A DNA stretch of 64,000 bases from Lysobacter capsici (GTDB lineage: Bacteria; Pseudomonadota; Gammaproteobacteria; Xanthomonadales; Xanthomonadaceae): the NCBI RefSeq assembly GCF_018732085.1, contig NZ_CP076103.1, positions 1,674,001 through 1,738,000 on the forward strand, given 5' to 3'. The first letter of the stretch is position 1; each line of letters opens with the position of its first letter. The notes beneath the pieces are model-generated. The model was not told where the DNA came from. It saw only the letters and a list, made by a program, of their open reading frames with translations, and ran no database searches. The translations under genes and the position numbers were made by a program. Of the stretch, positions 42,530 through 51,952 are shown one piece after another.

Positions 42530-43414
42530 ATGAACCGCAAGGGCATCATCCTCGCCGGCGGCTCCGGCACGCGGCTGTATCCGCTGACCCAGAGCATCAG
42601 CAAGCAGCTGCTGCCGGTGTACGACAAACCGATGATCTACTACCCGCTTAGCGTGCTGATGCTGGCGGGCATCCGCGAAGTGCTGATCATCAACACCCCG
42701 CACGAGCAGGCCTTGTTCAAGACCTTGCTCGGCGACGGGTCGCGCTGGGGGATGAAGATCGAATACGCGCAGCAGCCCAGCCCGGACGGGCTGGCGCAGG
42801 CGTATCTGATCGGCCGCGAGTTCCTCGCCGGCCAGCCCAGCTGCCTGGTGCTGGGCGACAACATCTTCCACGGCCCCGGCTTGACCGCGATGCTCAAGCG
42901 CGCCGATCAGCGCGAGCACGGCGCGACCGTGTTCGGCTACTGGGTGCGCGACCCGGAGCGCTACGGCGTGGCCGAGTTCGATGCCGACCGCAAGGTTGTC
43001 GGCCTGGAGGAAAAACCGCTCAAGCCGCGTTCGAACTACGCCGTCACCGGCCTGTATTTCTACGACGGCCGCGCCAGCGATTTCGCCGCGAAGCTGAAAC
43101 CCTCGGCGCGCGGCGAACTGGAGATCACCGATCTCAACCGCCTGTACCTGGACGAAGGTTCGCTGCACCTGGAACAGCTCGGCCGCGGTTACGCCTGGCT
43201 CGACACCGGCACCCACCAGTCGCTGCTGGAAGCGTCCAACTTCATCGAAACCATCGAAGCGCGCCAGGGCCTGCGCATCTGCTGTCCGGAAGAGATCGCC
43301 TGGAACAACGGCTGGATCGACAACGCGCAGTTGAGCGAACTGGCCCGGCCGCTGGCCAAGAACGGCTACGGCCAGTACCTGCTCGGCCTGGCCGAACGCG
43401 GCTTCGTGCCTTGA
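42530..43414 (+). CDS. rmlA: Glucose-1-phosphate thymidylyltransferase
   Basis: First step of the rhamnose pathway: glucose-1-P + dTTP to dTDP-glucose. 294 residues, standard length. GIILAGGSGTRLYPLTQSISKQLLPVYDKPMIYYPLSVLMLAGI contains the nucleotide-binding GGxGTRL and metal/catalytic residues; LGDNIFHGPGL and GYAWLDTGTHQSLLEASNFI are also conserved. Lies 24 bases after rmlB with a GAGG ribosome site. Confidence 0.98.
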   Translation: MNRKGIILAGGSGTRLYPLTQSISKQLLPVYDKPMIYYPLSVLMLAGIREVLIINTPHEQALFKTLLGDGSRWGMKIEYAQQPSPDGLAQAYLIGREFLAGQPSCLVLGDNIFHGPGLTAMLKRADQREHGATVFGYWVRDPERYGVAEFDADRKVVGLEEKPLKPRSNYAVTGLYFYDGRASDFAAKLKPSARGELEITDLNRLYLDEGSLHLEQLGRGYAWLDTGTHQSLLEASNFIETIEARQGLRICCPEEIAWNNGWIDNAQLSELARPLAKNGYGQYLLGLAERGFVP

Positions 43415-43424
43415 GGAAACCGTT

Positions 43425-43997
43425 TTGAAGATCATCGAAACCGATCTGCCGGGCTGTGTGATCATCGAACCGCAGGTGTTCGGCGACGCGCGCGGTTTTT
43501 TCTACGAATCGTTCAATCACGACAAACTGGCGGCGGTGGGTCTGAAGCCCAACTTCGTCCAGGGCAACGTATCGTCCTCGGCGCGCGGCGTGTTGCGCGG
43601 CCTGCATTACCAATGGCCGAATCCGCAGGGCAAGTACGTGTCGGTGATCGAAGGCGAAGTGTGGGACGTGGCGGTCGACATCCGCCGCGGTTCGCCGCAC
43701 TTCGGTCGCTGGACCGCGGTGGTGTTGAGCGGACAGAACAAGCGTCATTTCTGGATTCCCGAAGGCTTCGCCCACGGCTTCGCCGTGCTCAGCGAACGCG
43801 CGGTATTCAGTTACCTATGCACCCACACCTACGACGCCCAGGCCGATGCCGGCGTGCGCTGGGACGATCCGGATCTGGCGGTCGACTGGCCGATCAGCGA
43901 GCCTTCGCTGTCGGGCAAGGACACCACCGCGCCGCTGCTCAAGGACATCGCGCAAGACCGCCTGCCGGTGTACATGCCAGAACAGGGCCGGCCATGA
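43425..43997 (+). CDS. rmlC: dTDP-4-dehydrorhamnose 3,5-epimerase
   Basis: Third enzyme of dTDP-rhamnose synthesis, cupin fold. 190 residues. Starts with TTG at 43425 (GAGG site about 8 bases upstream), which gives the expected N-terminus KIIETDLPGCVIIEPQVFGDARGFFYESFN. Catalytic His region LRGLHYQWPNPQGKYV, then GEVWDVAVDIRRGSPHFGRW and FWIPEGFAHGFAVLSE. Overlaps rmlD by 4 bases. Confidence 0.96.
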   Translation: MKIIETDLPGCVIIEPQVFGDARGFFYESFNHDKLAAVGLKPNFVQGNVSSSARGVLRGLHYQWPNPQGKYVSVIEGEVWDVAVDIRRGSPHFGRWTAVVLSGQNKRHFWIPEGFAHGFAVLSERAVFSYLCTHTYDAQADAGVRWDDPDLAVDWPISEPSLSGKDTTAPLLKDIAQDRLPVYMPEQGRP

Positions 43998-44896
43998 AGC
44001 TGTTGCTGCTCGGCGGCGACGGCCAGGTCGGTTTCGAATTGCGCCGCGCGCTGGCGCCGCTGGGCGAGGTCGTCGTCACCACACGCGGCGGGACGCTGGC
44101 CGACGGCGGCGCCTGCGAAGCGCTCGACCTGGCCCGGGTCGACACGATCGAACCGCTGCTGCGGCGCGTACGTCCCGACCATGTGGTCAATGCGACCGCG
44201 TACACCGCGGTGGATCGCGCCGAAACCGAACGCGAGCTCGCCTTCATCGTCAACGCGCAGGCGCCGGGCCGGCTGGCCGAGCTGTGCGCGGCCGACGGCA
44301 TCGGGCTGCTGCATTACTCGACCGACTACGTGTTCGACGGCGCCGGCACCCGGCCTTACCTCGACACCGATCCAACCGGGCCGCTCGGCGCTTACGGCCA
44401 GAGCAAGCTCGCCGGCGAACAGGCGATCGCCGCCAGCGGCGCGCGTCACCTTATCCTGCGCACCGCCTGGGTCTACGCCACCCGCGGCGGCAATTTCCTG
44501 CGCACCATGCTGCGCCTGGGCGCCGAGCGCGAGGAACTGCGCGTGGTCGCCGACCAGCACGGTTCGCCGACGCCGGCCTGGCTGCTGGCCGATGCGGCCG
44601 CGCAGGTGCTGGGCCAGGGCATCGCCGAATCGGGCGTGCGCCACCTGGTCGCCGCCGGCCAGACCAGCTGGCACGGCTTCGCCGAGGCGATCTTCGATGA
44701 AGCCCACGCGCGCGGCCTGATCGAACGCAAGCCGCGGGTGTTGCCGATCACCACCGCCGAGTACCCGACCCCGGCCCGTCGACCGGCGTATTCGGTGCTC
44801 GACACGCGGCATTTGCAAGACGAATACGGCCTGGCGATTCCGGCGTGGCGCGACGCCTTGCGCACGACCCTGGATCGCGACGGGCAGGGCGCCTGA
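43994..44896 (+). CDS. rmlD: dTDP-4-dehydrorhamnose reductase
   Basis: Final NAD(P)H-dependent reduction to dTDP-L-rhamnose. 300 residues. LLLGGDGQVGFELRRAL (nucleotide binding), NATAYTAVDRAE, HYSTDYVFDG and active-site YGQSKLAGE (YxxxK), RTAWVYATRGGNFLRTMLRL. ATGA overlap with rmlC. Last gene of the operon; REP repeats follow. Confidence 0.97.
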   Translation: MKLLLLGGDGQVGFELRRALAPLGEVVVTTRGGTLADGGACEALDLARVDTIEPLLRRVRPDHVVNATAYTAVDRAETERELAFIVNAQAPGRLAELCAADGIGLLHYSTDYVFDGAGTRPYLDTDPTGPLGAYGQSKLAGEQAIAASGARHLILRTAWVYATRGGNFLRTMLRLGAEREELRVVADQHGSPTPAWLLADAAAQVLGQGIAESGVRHLVAAGQTSWHGFAEAIFDEAHARGLIERKPRVLPITTAEYPTPARRPAYSVLDTRHLQDEYGLAIPAWRDALRTTLDRDGQGA

Positions 44897-44931
44897 ACCC
44901 AGCCGCATCCGCGTCGCTCCCATGGGCCCCC

Positions 44932-45152
44932 TGTAGGAGCGGCGCAAGCCGCGACCGCGAATTCGCAACCGCGACGAGACTGTGCTTGCCGGCGTCGTTG
45001 TTCGACGCGCATGCCGAGAACGTTGCGATGTTGCCGTTGCCGACACCAACGCCGCTGCCGGTACCGACGAAGCGATCTAGCGACATCACGGTCGCGGCTT
45101 GCGCCGCTCCTGCATGAGCTACCTGCAGGAGCGGCGCAAGCCGCCACCGCGA
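44932..45152. repeat. Cluster of three GTAGGAGCGGCGCAAGCCGCGACC-type REP units
   Basis: One direct unit at 44932-44960, an inverted unit at 45089-45114 and another direct unit at 45124-45152. They share the core GGAGCGGCGCAAGCCGC. The second and third form a tight palindrome (9-base spacer). Same family as the repeats at 47527, 54118 and 55602. This occupies the gap between rmlD and the S9 peptidase gene; no gene otherwise. Confidence 0.85.
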
Positions 45153-45226
45153 ACCCGCCATCGCGACGAAACCCTGTTCACCCGCAGGCGCCGCTCCAAT
45201 CCCACCGCGCGCCGCGCCCCGACCGA

Positions 45227-45256
45227 TTGTGCCGCCCCCATCCTCCTGCCTATGAT
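45227..45256 (+). promoter_or_regulatory. Probable promoter of the S9 peptidase gene
   Basis: TTGTGC at 45227-45232, 18-base spacer, TATGAT at 45251-45256, about 150 bases before the start at 45405. Confidence 0.45.
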
Positions 45257-45404
45257 CCCTGCGTCGCGGACGCGACGGCCGTCGCGGGTCCGGGGAGGAC
45301 GCGGCGGTCGGGGTTCGCCGGACGCGCCATCGCGGTCGGCGGATGCACAGGGAATTCGCCGCCTCACGGTTGCGATCGGATCGACACGGTCACAGGGGAC
45401 CACC

Positions 45405-47420
45405 ATGAACCATCTGCGATGCGCGCTGCTGCTGGCGGGCGTGCTTACGGCCGCCGCCGCCACCTCCGCGCTTGCGGCCACCGAATCGGCCGCCGCCACC
45501 GTCGATGTCGACGCCTTCGTCAAGGCCGACACCTTCAGCGACATCAAGCTGTCGCCGACCGGCGAGTTCTACGCCGCCTCGGTGCCGATGGGCGATGAAA
45601 CCGGGCTGGTGATCTTCACCCGCACCGACATGAAGATGGCCGGCTCGTTCCGGCTCGGCAAGAACAATCACGTCGCCGATTTCGACTGGGTCAGTCCGAC
45701 CCGGTTGCTGATCAGCATGGCGCAGAAGCTCGGTTCGCGCGACGAGCCGATCCCGACCGGCGAGATCTACGCGATCAACGCCAACGGCACCGGCGTGGAC
45801 GTGCTGGTCGGTTACCGCCTGCAGGTGAACAACACCGGCACCCGCATCCAGCCCAAGAAGGTCGAAGCGGTGGCCGCCTACCTGGTCGACGACCTGCCGG
45901 GCGACGACAAACGCGTGGTGATCTCGGTGCAGCAGTTCAGCGCCGATGCCTACACACGCGCCGAACACCTCGACGTGTTCACCGGCCGCCGCAACGCGAT
46001 CACCATCGCGCCGGTGCGCAACGCCGACTACTACACCGACAACGCCGGCGTCGTCCGCTTCGCGCTCGGCTACGGCACCGACTCGGTGCGCAAGCTGTTC
46101 TATCGCGGCAACGACAAGGCCGATTGGGAACTGCTGCGCTCGGACGATGACGACGAGGGCATGGACATCCCGATCGGTTTTTCCGCCGACAACCTCACCG
46201 CGTATTTCCGCAGCGAACAGGCGCAAGGCCCCGACGCGATCGTCGCTTACGACACGGTGGCGAAGACCCGCAAGGAACTGCTGCGCGACAAGGTCGCCGA
46301 CCCGGCGCGGATCATCTACCAGCTGCGCAGCCACGTGCCGGTCGGGGTGTTCTATTACGACGGCAAGCCGCGCACCGCGTTCTTCGACAAGACCTCGCCC
46401 GAGGCGCGCCAGTACCGCAGCCTGGAAGCGGCGTTCGCCGGCGACGCGGTGCGCATCACCTCGCAGACCGACGACGGCAAGCTGGCGCTGGTGCAGGTCT
46501 GGAACGACCGCAATCCCGGCGACGTGTACCTGTTCGACAATCAGAGCAAGCATGCCGCGCATGCGGTCAGCCGGCGCGCGTGGTTCGATCCGGCCAAGAC
46601 CGCGCCGGTGCGCCCGATCACGCTCAAGGCGCGCGACGGCCTGAGCCTGTCGGGCCTGTTGACCACGCCCAACGGCAGCGCCGGCAAGTCGCTGCCGTTG
46701 GTGGTGATGCCGCACGGCGGTCCGTTCGGCATCCAGGACCTGTGGTATTTCGACGACGACCCGCAGTTGCTCGCGGCCGCCGGTTACGCCGTGCTGCAGC
46801 TCAACTTTCGCGGCTCGGGCGGTTACGGTCGCGCATTCCTGCACGCGGGCAAGCGCGAGTGGGGCGGCAAGATGCAGGACGATCTGACCGACGCGACGCG
46901 CTGGGCGATCGAGCAGGGCATCGCCGATCCGGCGCGCATCTGCCTGTACGGCGCCAGTTACGGCGGCTACGCCTCGCTGATGGGCGTGGCCAAGGAACCG
47001 ACCCTGTATAAGTGCGCGGCCGGCTATGTCGGCGTGTACGACCTGCCGATGATGCACACCACCGGCGACGTGCAGAAGCGCGGCTCGGGCGAAAGCTATC
47101 TGCGCAACTGGCTCGGCCCGCCGGAGACGCTCGACAAGGTCTCGCCCGCGCGCCTGGCCGACCGGATCAAGGTGCCGGTGTTCCTCGCCGCGGGCGGCGA
47201 AGACCAGCGCGCGCCGCAGGCGCACAGCGAGAAGATGGAGAAAGCCCTGCGCCAGGCCGGCGTGCCGGTGGAGACGCTGTACTACAAGACCGAAGGCCAT
47301 GGCTTCTACGAGGAAGCGCACAAGCGCGAGTTCTATTCGCGGCTGTTGGCGTTTTTGTCGCGGTCGTTGGGTGGGAAGACCGCGGCGCCGGCGAAGGTTG
47401 AGGCGGCGGGGAAGAAATGA
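45405..47420 (+). CDS. Secreted S9 family prolyl oligopeptidase/acylaminoacyl peptidase
   Basis: 671 residues. Signal peptide ALLLAGVLTAAAATSALAA (cleavage near 24). Beta-propeller region (about 35-400) followed by an alpha/beta hydrolase domain: MPHGGPFGIQD, nucleophile elbow LYGASYGGYASL with Ser518, Asp600 in GGEDQRAP and His632 in EGHGFYEE. S9C-like periplasmic peptidase that trims oligopeptides. ATG 45405 follows a weak GGGGA site; the longer frame upstream runs through a REP cluster and is rejected. Convergent with a POT peptide transporter gene. Confidence 0.93.
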   Translation: MNHLRCALLLAGVLTAAAATSALAATESAAATVDVDAFVKADTFSDIKLSPTGEFYAASVPMGDETGLVIFTRTDMKMAGSFRLGKNNHVADFDWVSPTRLLISMAQKLGSRDEPIPTGEIYAINANGTGVDVLVGYRLQVNNTGTRIQPKKVEAVAAYLVDDLPGDDKRVVISVQQFSADAYTRAEHLDVFTGRRNAITIAPVRNADYYTDNAGVVRFALGYGTDSVRKLFYRGNDKADWELLRSDDDDEGMDIPIGFSADNLTAYFRSEQAQGPDAIVAYDTVAKTRKELLRDKVADPARIIYQLRSHVPVGVFYYDGKPRTAFFDKTSPEARQYRSLEAAFAGDAVRITSQTDDGKLALVQVWNDRNPGDVYLFDNQSKHAAHAVSRRAWFDPAKTAPVRPITLKARDGLSLSGLLTTPNGSAGKSLPLVVMPHGGPFGIQDLWYFDDDPQLLAAAGYAVLQLNFRGSGGYGRAFLHAGKREWGGKMQDDLTDATRWAIEQGIADPARICLYGASYGGYASLMGVAKEPTLYKCAAGYVGVYDLPMMHTTGDVQKRGSGESYLRNWLGPPETLDKVSPARLADRIKVPVFLAAGGEDQRAPQAHSEKMEKALRQAGVPVETLYYKTEGHGFYEEAHKREFYSRLLAFLSRSLGGKTAAPAKVEAAGKK

Positions 47421-47526
47421 TTTCGGTTATAGGCCGTAAGCCGTGAGCGATAGGCGGTAAGTCGCGGAGCGGGCCGCGCGATCGGCGACCGCGCGGGTGA
47501 AGGTGGTTTCGTCGTGGTTGCGGATT

Positions 47527-47593
47527 CGCGGTCGCGGCTCGCGCCGCTCCTACAGCTAGCCCATGTAGGAGCGGCGCGAGCCGCGACCGCGAC
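47527..47593. repeat. Palindromic REP pair
   Basis: CGCGGTCGCGGCTCGCGCCG... at 47527-47554 is the exact inverse of TGTAGGAGCGGCGCGAGCCGCGACC... at 47564-47593, spacer GCTAGCCCA. Downstream of the S9 peptidase gene. Confidence 0.9.
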
Positions 47594-47600
47594 AATAAAA

Positions 47601-47627
47601 AAAACGGCGCCACTCGGCGCCGTTTTC
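47601..47627. terminator. Bidirectional terminator
   Basis: AACGGCGCC (47603-47611), loop ACTC, GGCGCCGTT (47616-47624), flanked by an A run on the left and TTTT on the right. Serves the convergent S9 peptidase (+) and POT transporter (-) genes. Confidence 0.8.
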
Positions 47628-47637
47628 GTTCTGCAAA

Positions 47638-47705
47638 ATCCGAATCCCAAATCCCAAATCCCAAATCCCGAATCCCAAATCCCAAATCCCAAATCCCGAA
47701 TCCCA
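47638..47705. repeat. Tandem AATCCCA heptamer tract
   Basis: About nine copies of the 7-base unit AATCCCA/AATCCCG in tandem, directly after the terminator and 8 bases from the POT stop. A related tract is at 59240-59297 just past corA. Confidence 0.85.
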
Positions 47706-47712
47706 GCCCCAA

Positions 47713-49503
47713 TCACTTCAACCCGTGCATCCACCGCTTAAGCAACGGCGCCAACAACAAGAACACCACGCCCGACCCGATCCCCAACCACATCAGCATC
47801 GAGAACAATTCGCCGTACTTGACCGAAGCCGCGGCCATGTCGATCGTACCGCCCTCGGGAATCTCGACCGACGCGATCTTCGCCAGCTGCGCCGCCAGCA
47901 CTTCCGAAAACGCGGTCGCCAGCCAGAACGCGCCCATCATCAGGCCGACCACGCGCGCGACCGACAGCTTGGTCACCGCCGACAGGCCGATCGGCGACAG
48001 GCACATCTCGCCGACTTCGAGAATGAAATACGCCGCGACCAGATACCACACGCTGGCCATCTCGCCGCCGCCGGACACCTTGGCCGCGGCCATCAGCGGC
48101 AGGAACGACAGGCCGGCGAAGATCAGGCCCAGCGACATCGTCAGCGGCTTGCTCGGGCTGCGGCCCTTGCGCGCCAGCCACGGCCACAGCCACGAGAACA
48201 GCGGCGCCAGCACCACGATGAAGAACGCGCCCAGGTACGTCAGCGACCCGGCGGTCTGCGGCACCAGCACCACGTCGTGCGCGGTCGCCAGGGCCAGGCC
48301 GAGCGTCAACACGCCGACCAGCGCCTTGGCCAGGCCGTCGCGGCCGCGATCGCTGGCGGTCAGCGCGGCGATCATCAGCGGCGGGCTCAGCGCCATCGAG
48401 AACAGCGACCACGGCAACGTCGGCGAATACTGCCCCAGCGCCATGCCGAACATGTCCTTGGTCATCAACCGGTCGTTGAACGTCACCCACGAGCCGTAGG
48501 TCTGCTCGTACAGGGTGAAGAAGATCAGCACCGCGAAGATCAGGATCACCAGCGCGAGCATGCGTTCGCGTTCGACCCGGTCGCAGCCGCGCGCGATGAA
48601 GCCGAAGAACCAGATCAGGAACACCAGCAAGGTCGCGAGCATGATCCCCAGCGCGGCGGTGAAACTCAGGTTGCCGATCGCGATGGTGACCTGCGAAGCG
48701 ACCTGGATCGTGCCCCACAGCACCAGCACGCCGAGCGCGGTGCCCAGGTAGATCCAGACCTCGCGCGAGAGCTTGAAACCGGCCGGGCCGACTTTCTCGC
48801 GCAGCTTGGCCGGCTCGGCCGGTTCGGCGTGGCCCTGCAGATAGCGCTGGCCCCACAGGAACATCGCCAGGCCCGCGATCATGCCGATGCCGGCCGCGCC
48901 GAAGCCGTATTTCCAGCCGTAGGTTTCGCCGAGGAAGGCGCAGATCAGCGCCGAGAACAGCGCGCCGACGTTGATGCCGGCGTAGAACAGGGTGAAGCCC
49001 GAGTCGCGGCGCGGATCGTTGAGCGCGTACAGCTTGCCGACGATGGTCGAGATATTCGGCTTGAGGAAACCCACGCCGCCGATGATCAGCGCCAGCGACA
49101 GGTAGAACGCCTGCAGCGCGGTTTCGTCGCGCACCGCCACGCCGTTGACCATCTTCGCCGCGTGGCCTTCGTAGGCCATGCCCAGGTGGCCGAGCACCAG
49201 CAGCACGCCGCCGAGCACGACGGCCTTGCGCATGCCCAGGTAACGATCGGCCAGCAGGCCGCCGATCACCGGCACCGCGTAGACCAGGCCGCCGTAGGCG
49301 CCGATCAGGTCGTAGCCGGCGTCGTCGCTGAACAGGTGGTACTTCAGCAAGTACAGCAGCAGCAGCGCTTTCATTCCGTAGAACGAGAAGCGCTCCCACA
49401 TCTCGGTGAAGAAGCACACGTACAGGCCCTTGGGATGGCCGAGGAAGTCGTTGCTGCCGGGCGCGTCGGGCGCCGGGGTCGACAGGGTGCTGGCTGCGGG
49501 CAC
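47713..49503 (-). CDS. POT-family proton-dependent oligopeptide transporter
   Basis: 596 residues from GTG 49503, supported by a GAAGGGA site and by a TATACT -10 at 49549-49544 that lies downstream of the alternative ATG at 49560. POT/PTR2 signatures: FFTEMWERFSFYGMKALLLLYLLK (ExxERFxxYG), ALIIGGVGFLKPNISTIVGKLY, FTLFYAGINVGAL and FFTLYEQTYGSW. About 14 membrane helices. Imports di- and tripeptides with protons. Together with the adjacent S9 peptidases it would recover amino acids from digested protein. Confidence 0.95.
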   Translation of the reverse strand: MPAASTLSTPAPDAPGSNDFLGHPKGLYVCFFTEMWERFSFYGMKALLLLYLLKYHLFSDDAGYDLIGAYGGLVYAVPVIGGLLADRYLGMRKAVVLGGVLLVLGHLGMAYEGHAAKMVNGVAVRDETALQAFYLSLALIIGGVGFLKPNISTIVGKLYALNDPRRDSGFTLFYAGINVGALFSALICAFLGETYGWKYGFGAAGIGMIAGLAMFLWGQRYLQGHAEPAEPAKLREKVGPAGFKLSREVWIYLGTALGVLVLWGTIQVASQVTIAIGNLSFTAALGIMLATLLVFLIWFFGFIARGCDRVERERMLALVILIFAVLIFFTLYEQTYGSWVTFNDRLMTKDMFGMALGQYSPTLPWSLFSMALSPPLMIAALTASDRGRDGLAKALVGVLTLGLALATAHDVVLVPQTAGSLTYLGAFFIVVLAPLFSWLWPWLARKGRSPSKPLTMSLGLIFAGLSFLPLMAAAKVSGGGEMASVWYLVAAYFILEVGEMCLSPIGLSAVTKLSVARVVGLMMGAFWLATAFSEVLAAQLAKIASVEIPEGGTIDMAAASVKYGELFSMLMWLGIGSGVVFLLLAPLLKRWMHGLK

Positions 49504-49543
49504 GAGTGGATTCCCTTCGGTCCGGGAGCGGGCCGGGAGGCGG

Positions 49544-49549
49544 AGTATA
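49544..49549 (-). promoter_or_regulatory. -10 box of the POT transporter gene
   Basis: TATACT on the minus strand, 41 bases before the GTG start. No convincing -35. Confidence 0.45.
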
Positions 49550-49568
49550 GGGTTATGGGCCATGGCGG

Positions 49569-49720
49569 CCCTCATCCGCCCTTCGGGCACCTTCTCCCGC
49601 TAGCGGGAGAAGGGAGACCTCGAGCTTGCATCGCGTCTGTTCCTGCGCTCGGGCTGTTGCTCCCTCTCCCGCTAGCGGCGACCGAAGGAAGTGCAGAGCT
49701 GAGAGGGCTGGGGTGAGGGC
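49569..49720. repeat. REP-like element with CTTCTCCCGCTAGCGGGAGAAG palindrome
   Basis: A perfect 22-base palindrome at 49591-49612 is flanked by CCCTCATCCGCCCTTCGGGC. A partial inverted copy follows at about 49661-49720 (CCCTCTCCCGCTAGCGG ... GGGGTGAGGGC). A related copy is at 62234-62284. Lies between divergent POT and OPT genes. Confidence 0.8.
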
Positions 49721-49918
49721 CGCCCGCCACCGTTACCACTTTCCCCAGCCAAATCCGGAAAATCCCCGCATTTGCCCAATCCCGCTTTTGCCGCACTGCA
49801 CTTTTACAGCGGCCCGCAGCGGATGCGATCATCGGCGGATTGCGTGGCGCCCGGCCCTTGGCGGCCGGGTCCGCCCATACACCGCCGCACTGCCCGATCA
49901 CCCGCGATGGAGACGCCG

Positions 49919-51865
49919 ATGGCCTCGTCCGCACAACCGCAATTGACCCTCCGAGCCGTCCTGCTATCCGTCTTCCTGGCGGTGATCCTGGCAGCAGCCA
50001 ATGCCTACCTGGGCCTGTTCGCCGGCCTCACCATCGCCACCGCGATCCCCGCCGCCGTGATCTCGATGGGCGTGCTGCGCTTGCTCGGCGGCGGCACGAT
50101 CCTGGAAAACAACATCGTCCAGACCGGCGCCTCGGCCGGTTCCTCGATCGCCGCCGGCGTGATCTTCACCATCCCGGCGCTGGTCATCCTGGGCTACTGG
50201 CAGGACTTTCGTTACTCGTGGGTGCTCGCCATCGCCGGCCTGGGCGGCCTGCTCGGCGTGCTGTTCTCGGTGCCGCTGCGCCGCTCGATGATCGTCGAAG
50301 ACCCGCTGCCCTTCCCCGAAGGCAAGGCCGCGGCCGAAGTGCTCAAGGCCGGCGAAAACCCCGGCCCGGGCCTGAAGATCCTCGGCCTGGCCGGCGGCGT
50401 CGGCGCGCTGGTCAAGCTCGCCGCCGAAAGCGGCATGCGCCTGATCCCCGACAACGCCATCGCCTCGGGCTGGCTCGGCAAGTACCTGGGCTTCATGGGC
50501 ACCAACCTGTCGCCGGCGCTGCTCGGCGTGGGCTACATCGTCGGCCTCAACGTCGGCATCGTGGTGCTGTCGGGCAGCGTGCTGTCGTGGCAGTTCGCGA
50601 TTCCGATCTATCACGCCTTCTTCCTCAATTCCGATCCGGACCTGGCCGCGCGCATCGTCGACGGCAGCGCCGAGCAGATCGGCCGCGCGATCTGGTCGGC
50701 CAAGGTGCGTTACCTGGGCGTGGGCACGATGCTGATCGGCGGCGTGTGGACCTTGTTCTCGCTGCGCAAGTCGCTGCTGTCGGGCGTCAAGAGCGGCCTG
50801 GCCGCGGCGCGCAAGGGCACCAGCGGCGTGGTCGCCGAAACCGATCGCGACCTGCCGATGAAGTGGATGCTGATCGCGCTGGTCGCGTTCGTGATGCCGC
50901 TGCTGCTGCTGTACCAGGCCATCGTCGGCAACTGGTTCGTCAGCGTGCCGATGACCATCATCATGATCGTCGCCGGCTTCCTGTTCGTATCGGTGTCGGC
51001 GTACCTGGCCGGCCTGATCGGCTCGTCCAACAACCCGGTCTCGGGCATCACCATCTCGACCATCCTGTTCGCCTCGGCGGTGCTGGTGCTGATGCTCGGC
51101 CGCGACTCGCCGATCGGCGCCGTCGCCGCGATCATGATCGGCGCGGTGGTGTGCTGCGCGGCGGCGGTCGGCGGCGACAACCTGCAGGACCTCAAGGCCG
51201 GCTACATCGTCGGCGCGACCCCGTGGAAGCAGCAGCTCATGCTCGGCATCGGCACGTTCTCGTGCGCGCTGATCATGGCGCCGATCCTCAACCTGCTCGC
51301 CGCCGCCTACGGCATCGGCGCGCCGACCCCGGAGCATCCGAACTCGCTGGCCGCGCCGCAGGCCACGCTGATGGCGTCGGTCGCCAAGGGCATGTTCGGC
51401 GGCGAACTGCCGTGGACGATGATCGGCATCGGCGCCGGCATCGGCGTGGTCATCATCGCCTTCGACGAATGGCTCAAGTCGCGCAAGTTCAAGTTCCGCG
51501 TGCCGGTGCTGGCCGCGGCGATCGGCATCTACCTGCCGCTGGAACTGATGGTGCCGATCTTCCTCGGCGGCCTGCTGTCGCACATCGTCGGCCGCCGTCG
51601 CGGCCTGACCAAGCACAGCGACGAAGCCGAGGTCGATCGCGTGCATCGTCCGGGCACCTTGTTTGCGGCCGGCCTGATCACCGGCGAGGCGCTGATGGGC
51701 ATCGCCATCGCGTTCCCGATCGTGATCTCCACCCGCGCCGACGTGCTGGCGCTGCCCGAGCAGTTCCACTTCGGCGCCGGCATCGGCCTGCTGGTGCTCG
51801 CCGCGGTGGTGTGGCTGTTCTACCGCAGCAGCCGCAACGCACCGGTGCCCGCGCCGAGCGCCTGA
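49919..51865 (+). CDS. OPT-family oligopeptide transporter
   Basis: 648 residues, about 15-16 hydrophobic segments. OPT signatures: LRAVLLSVFLAVILAAANAYLGLFAGLTIATAIPAAVISM, GASAGSSIAAGVIFTIPAL, LPFPEGKAAAEVLKAGE and NNPVSGITISTILFASAV; conserved GGDNLQDLKAGYIVGATPWKQQ. ATG 49919 has a GGAG site 6 bases upstream; ATG 49907 has none. Predicted importer of tri- to pentapeptides. Followed by another S9 peptidase gene. Confidence 0.94.
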   Translation: MASSAQPQLTLRAVLLSVFLAVILAAANAYLGLFAGLTIATAIPAAVISMGVLRLLGGGTILENNIVQTGASAGSSIAAGVIFTIPALVILGYWQDFRYSWVLAIAGLGGLLGVLFSVPLRRSMIVEDPLPFPEGKAAAEVLKAGENPGPGLKILGLAGGVGALVKLAAESGMRLIPDNAIASGWLGKYLGFMGTNLSPALLGVGYIVGLNVGIVVLSGSVLSWQFAIPIYHAFFLNSDPDLAARIVDGSAEQIGRAIWSAKVRYLGVGTMLIGGVWTLFSLRKSLLSGVKSGLAAARKGTSGVVAETDRDLPMKWMLIALVAFVMPLLLLYQAIVGNWFVSVPMTIIMIVAGFLFVSVSAYLAGLIGSSNNPVSGITISTILFASAVLVLMLGRDSPIGAVAAIMIGAVVCCAAAVGGDNLQDLKAGYIVGATPWKQQLMLGIGTFSCALIMAPILNLLAAAYGIGAPTPEHPNSLAAPQATLMASVAKGMFGGELPWTMIGIGAGIGVVIIAFDEWLKSRKFKFRVPVLAAAIGIYLPLELMVPIFLGGLLSHIVGRRRGLTKHSDEAEVDRVHRPGTLFAAGLITGEALMGIAIAFPIVISTRADVLALPEQFHFGAGIGLLVLAAVVWLFYRSSRNAPVPAPSA

Positions 51866-51952
51866 TCCCTGCGACGGCCCGGCGCGATGCCGGGCCGTTC
51901 GTGTTTGTGTCGCGTGCTCGCGCACGCTCTCGATAACGCTAGAGGTTTCGCC

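Noticed and set aside
44932..45152. Possible CRISPR or tRNA-like structure
   Set aside because: Only three units with irregular spacing and inverted orientation; matches the REP family seen at other sites.
47638..47705. Possible CRISPR array at the heptamer tract
   Set aside because: Unit is 7 bases with no spacers; no cas genes.
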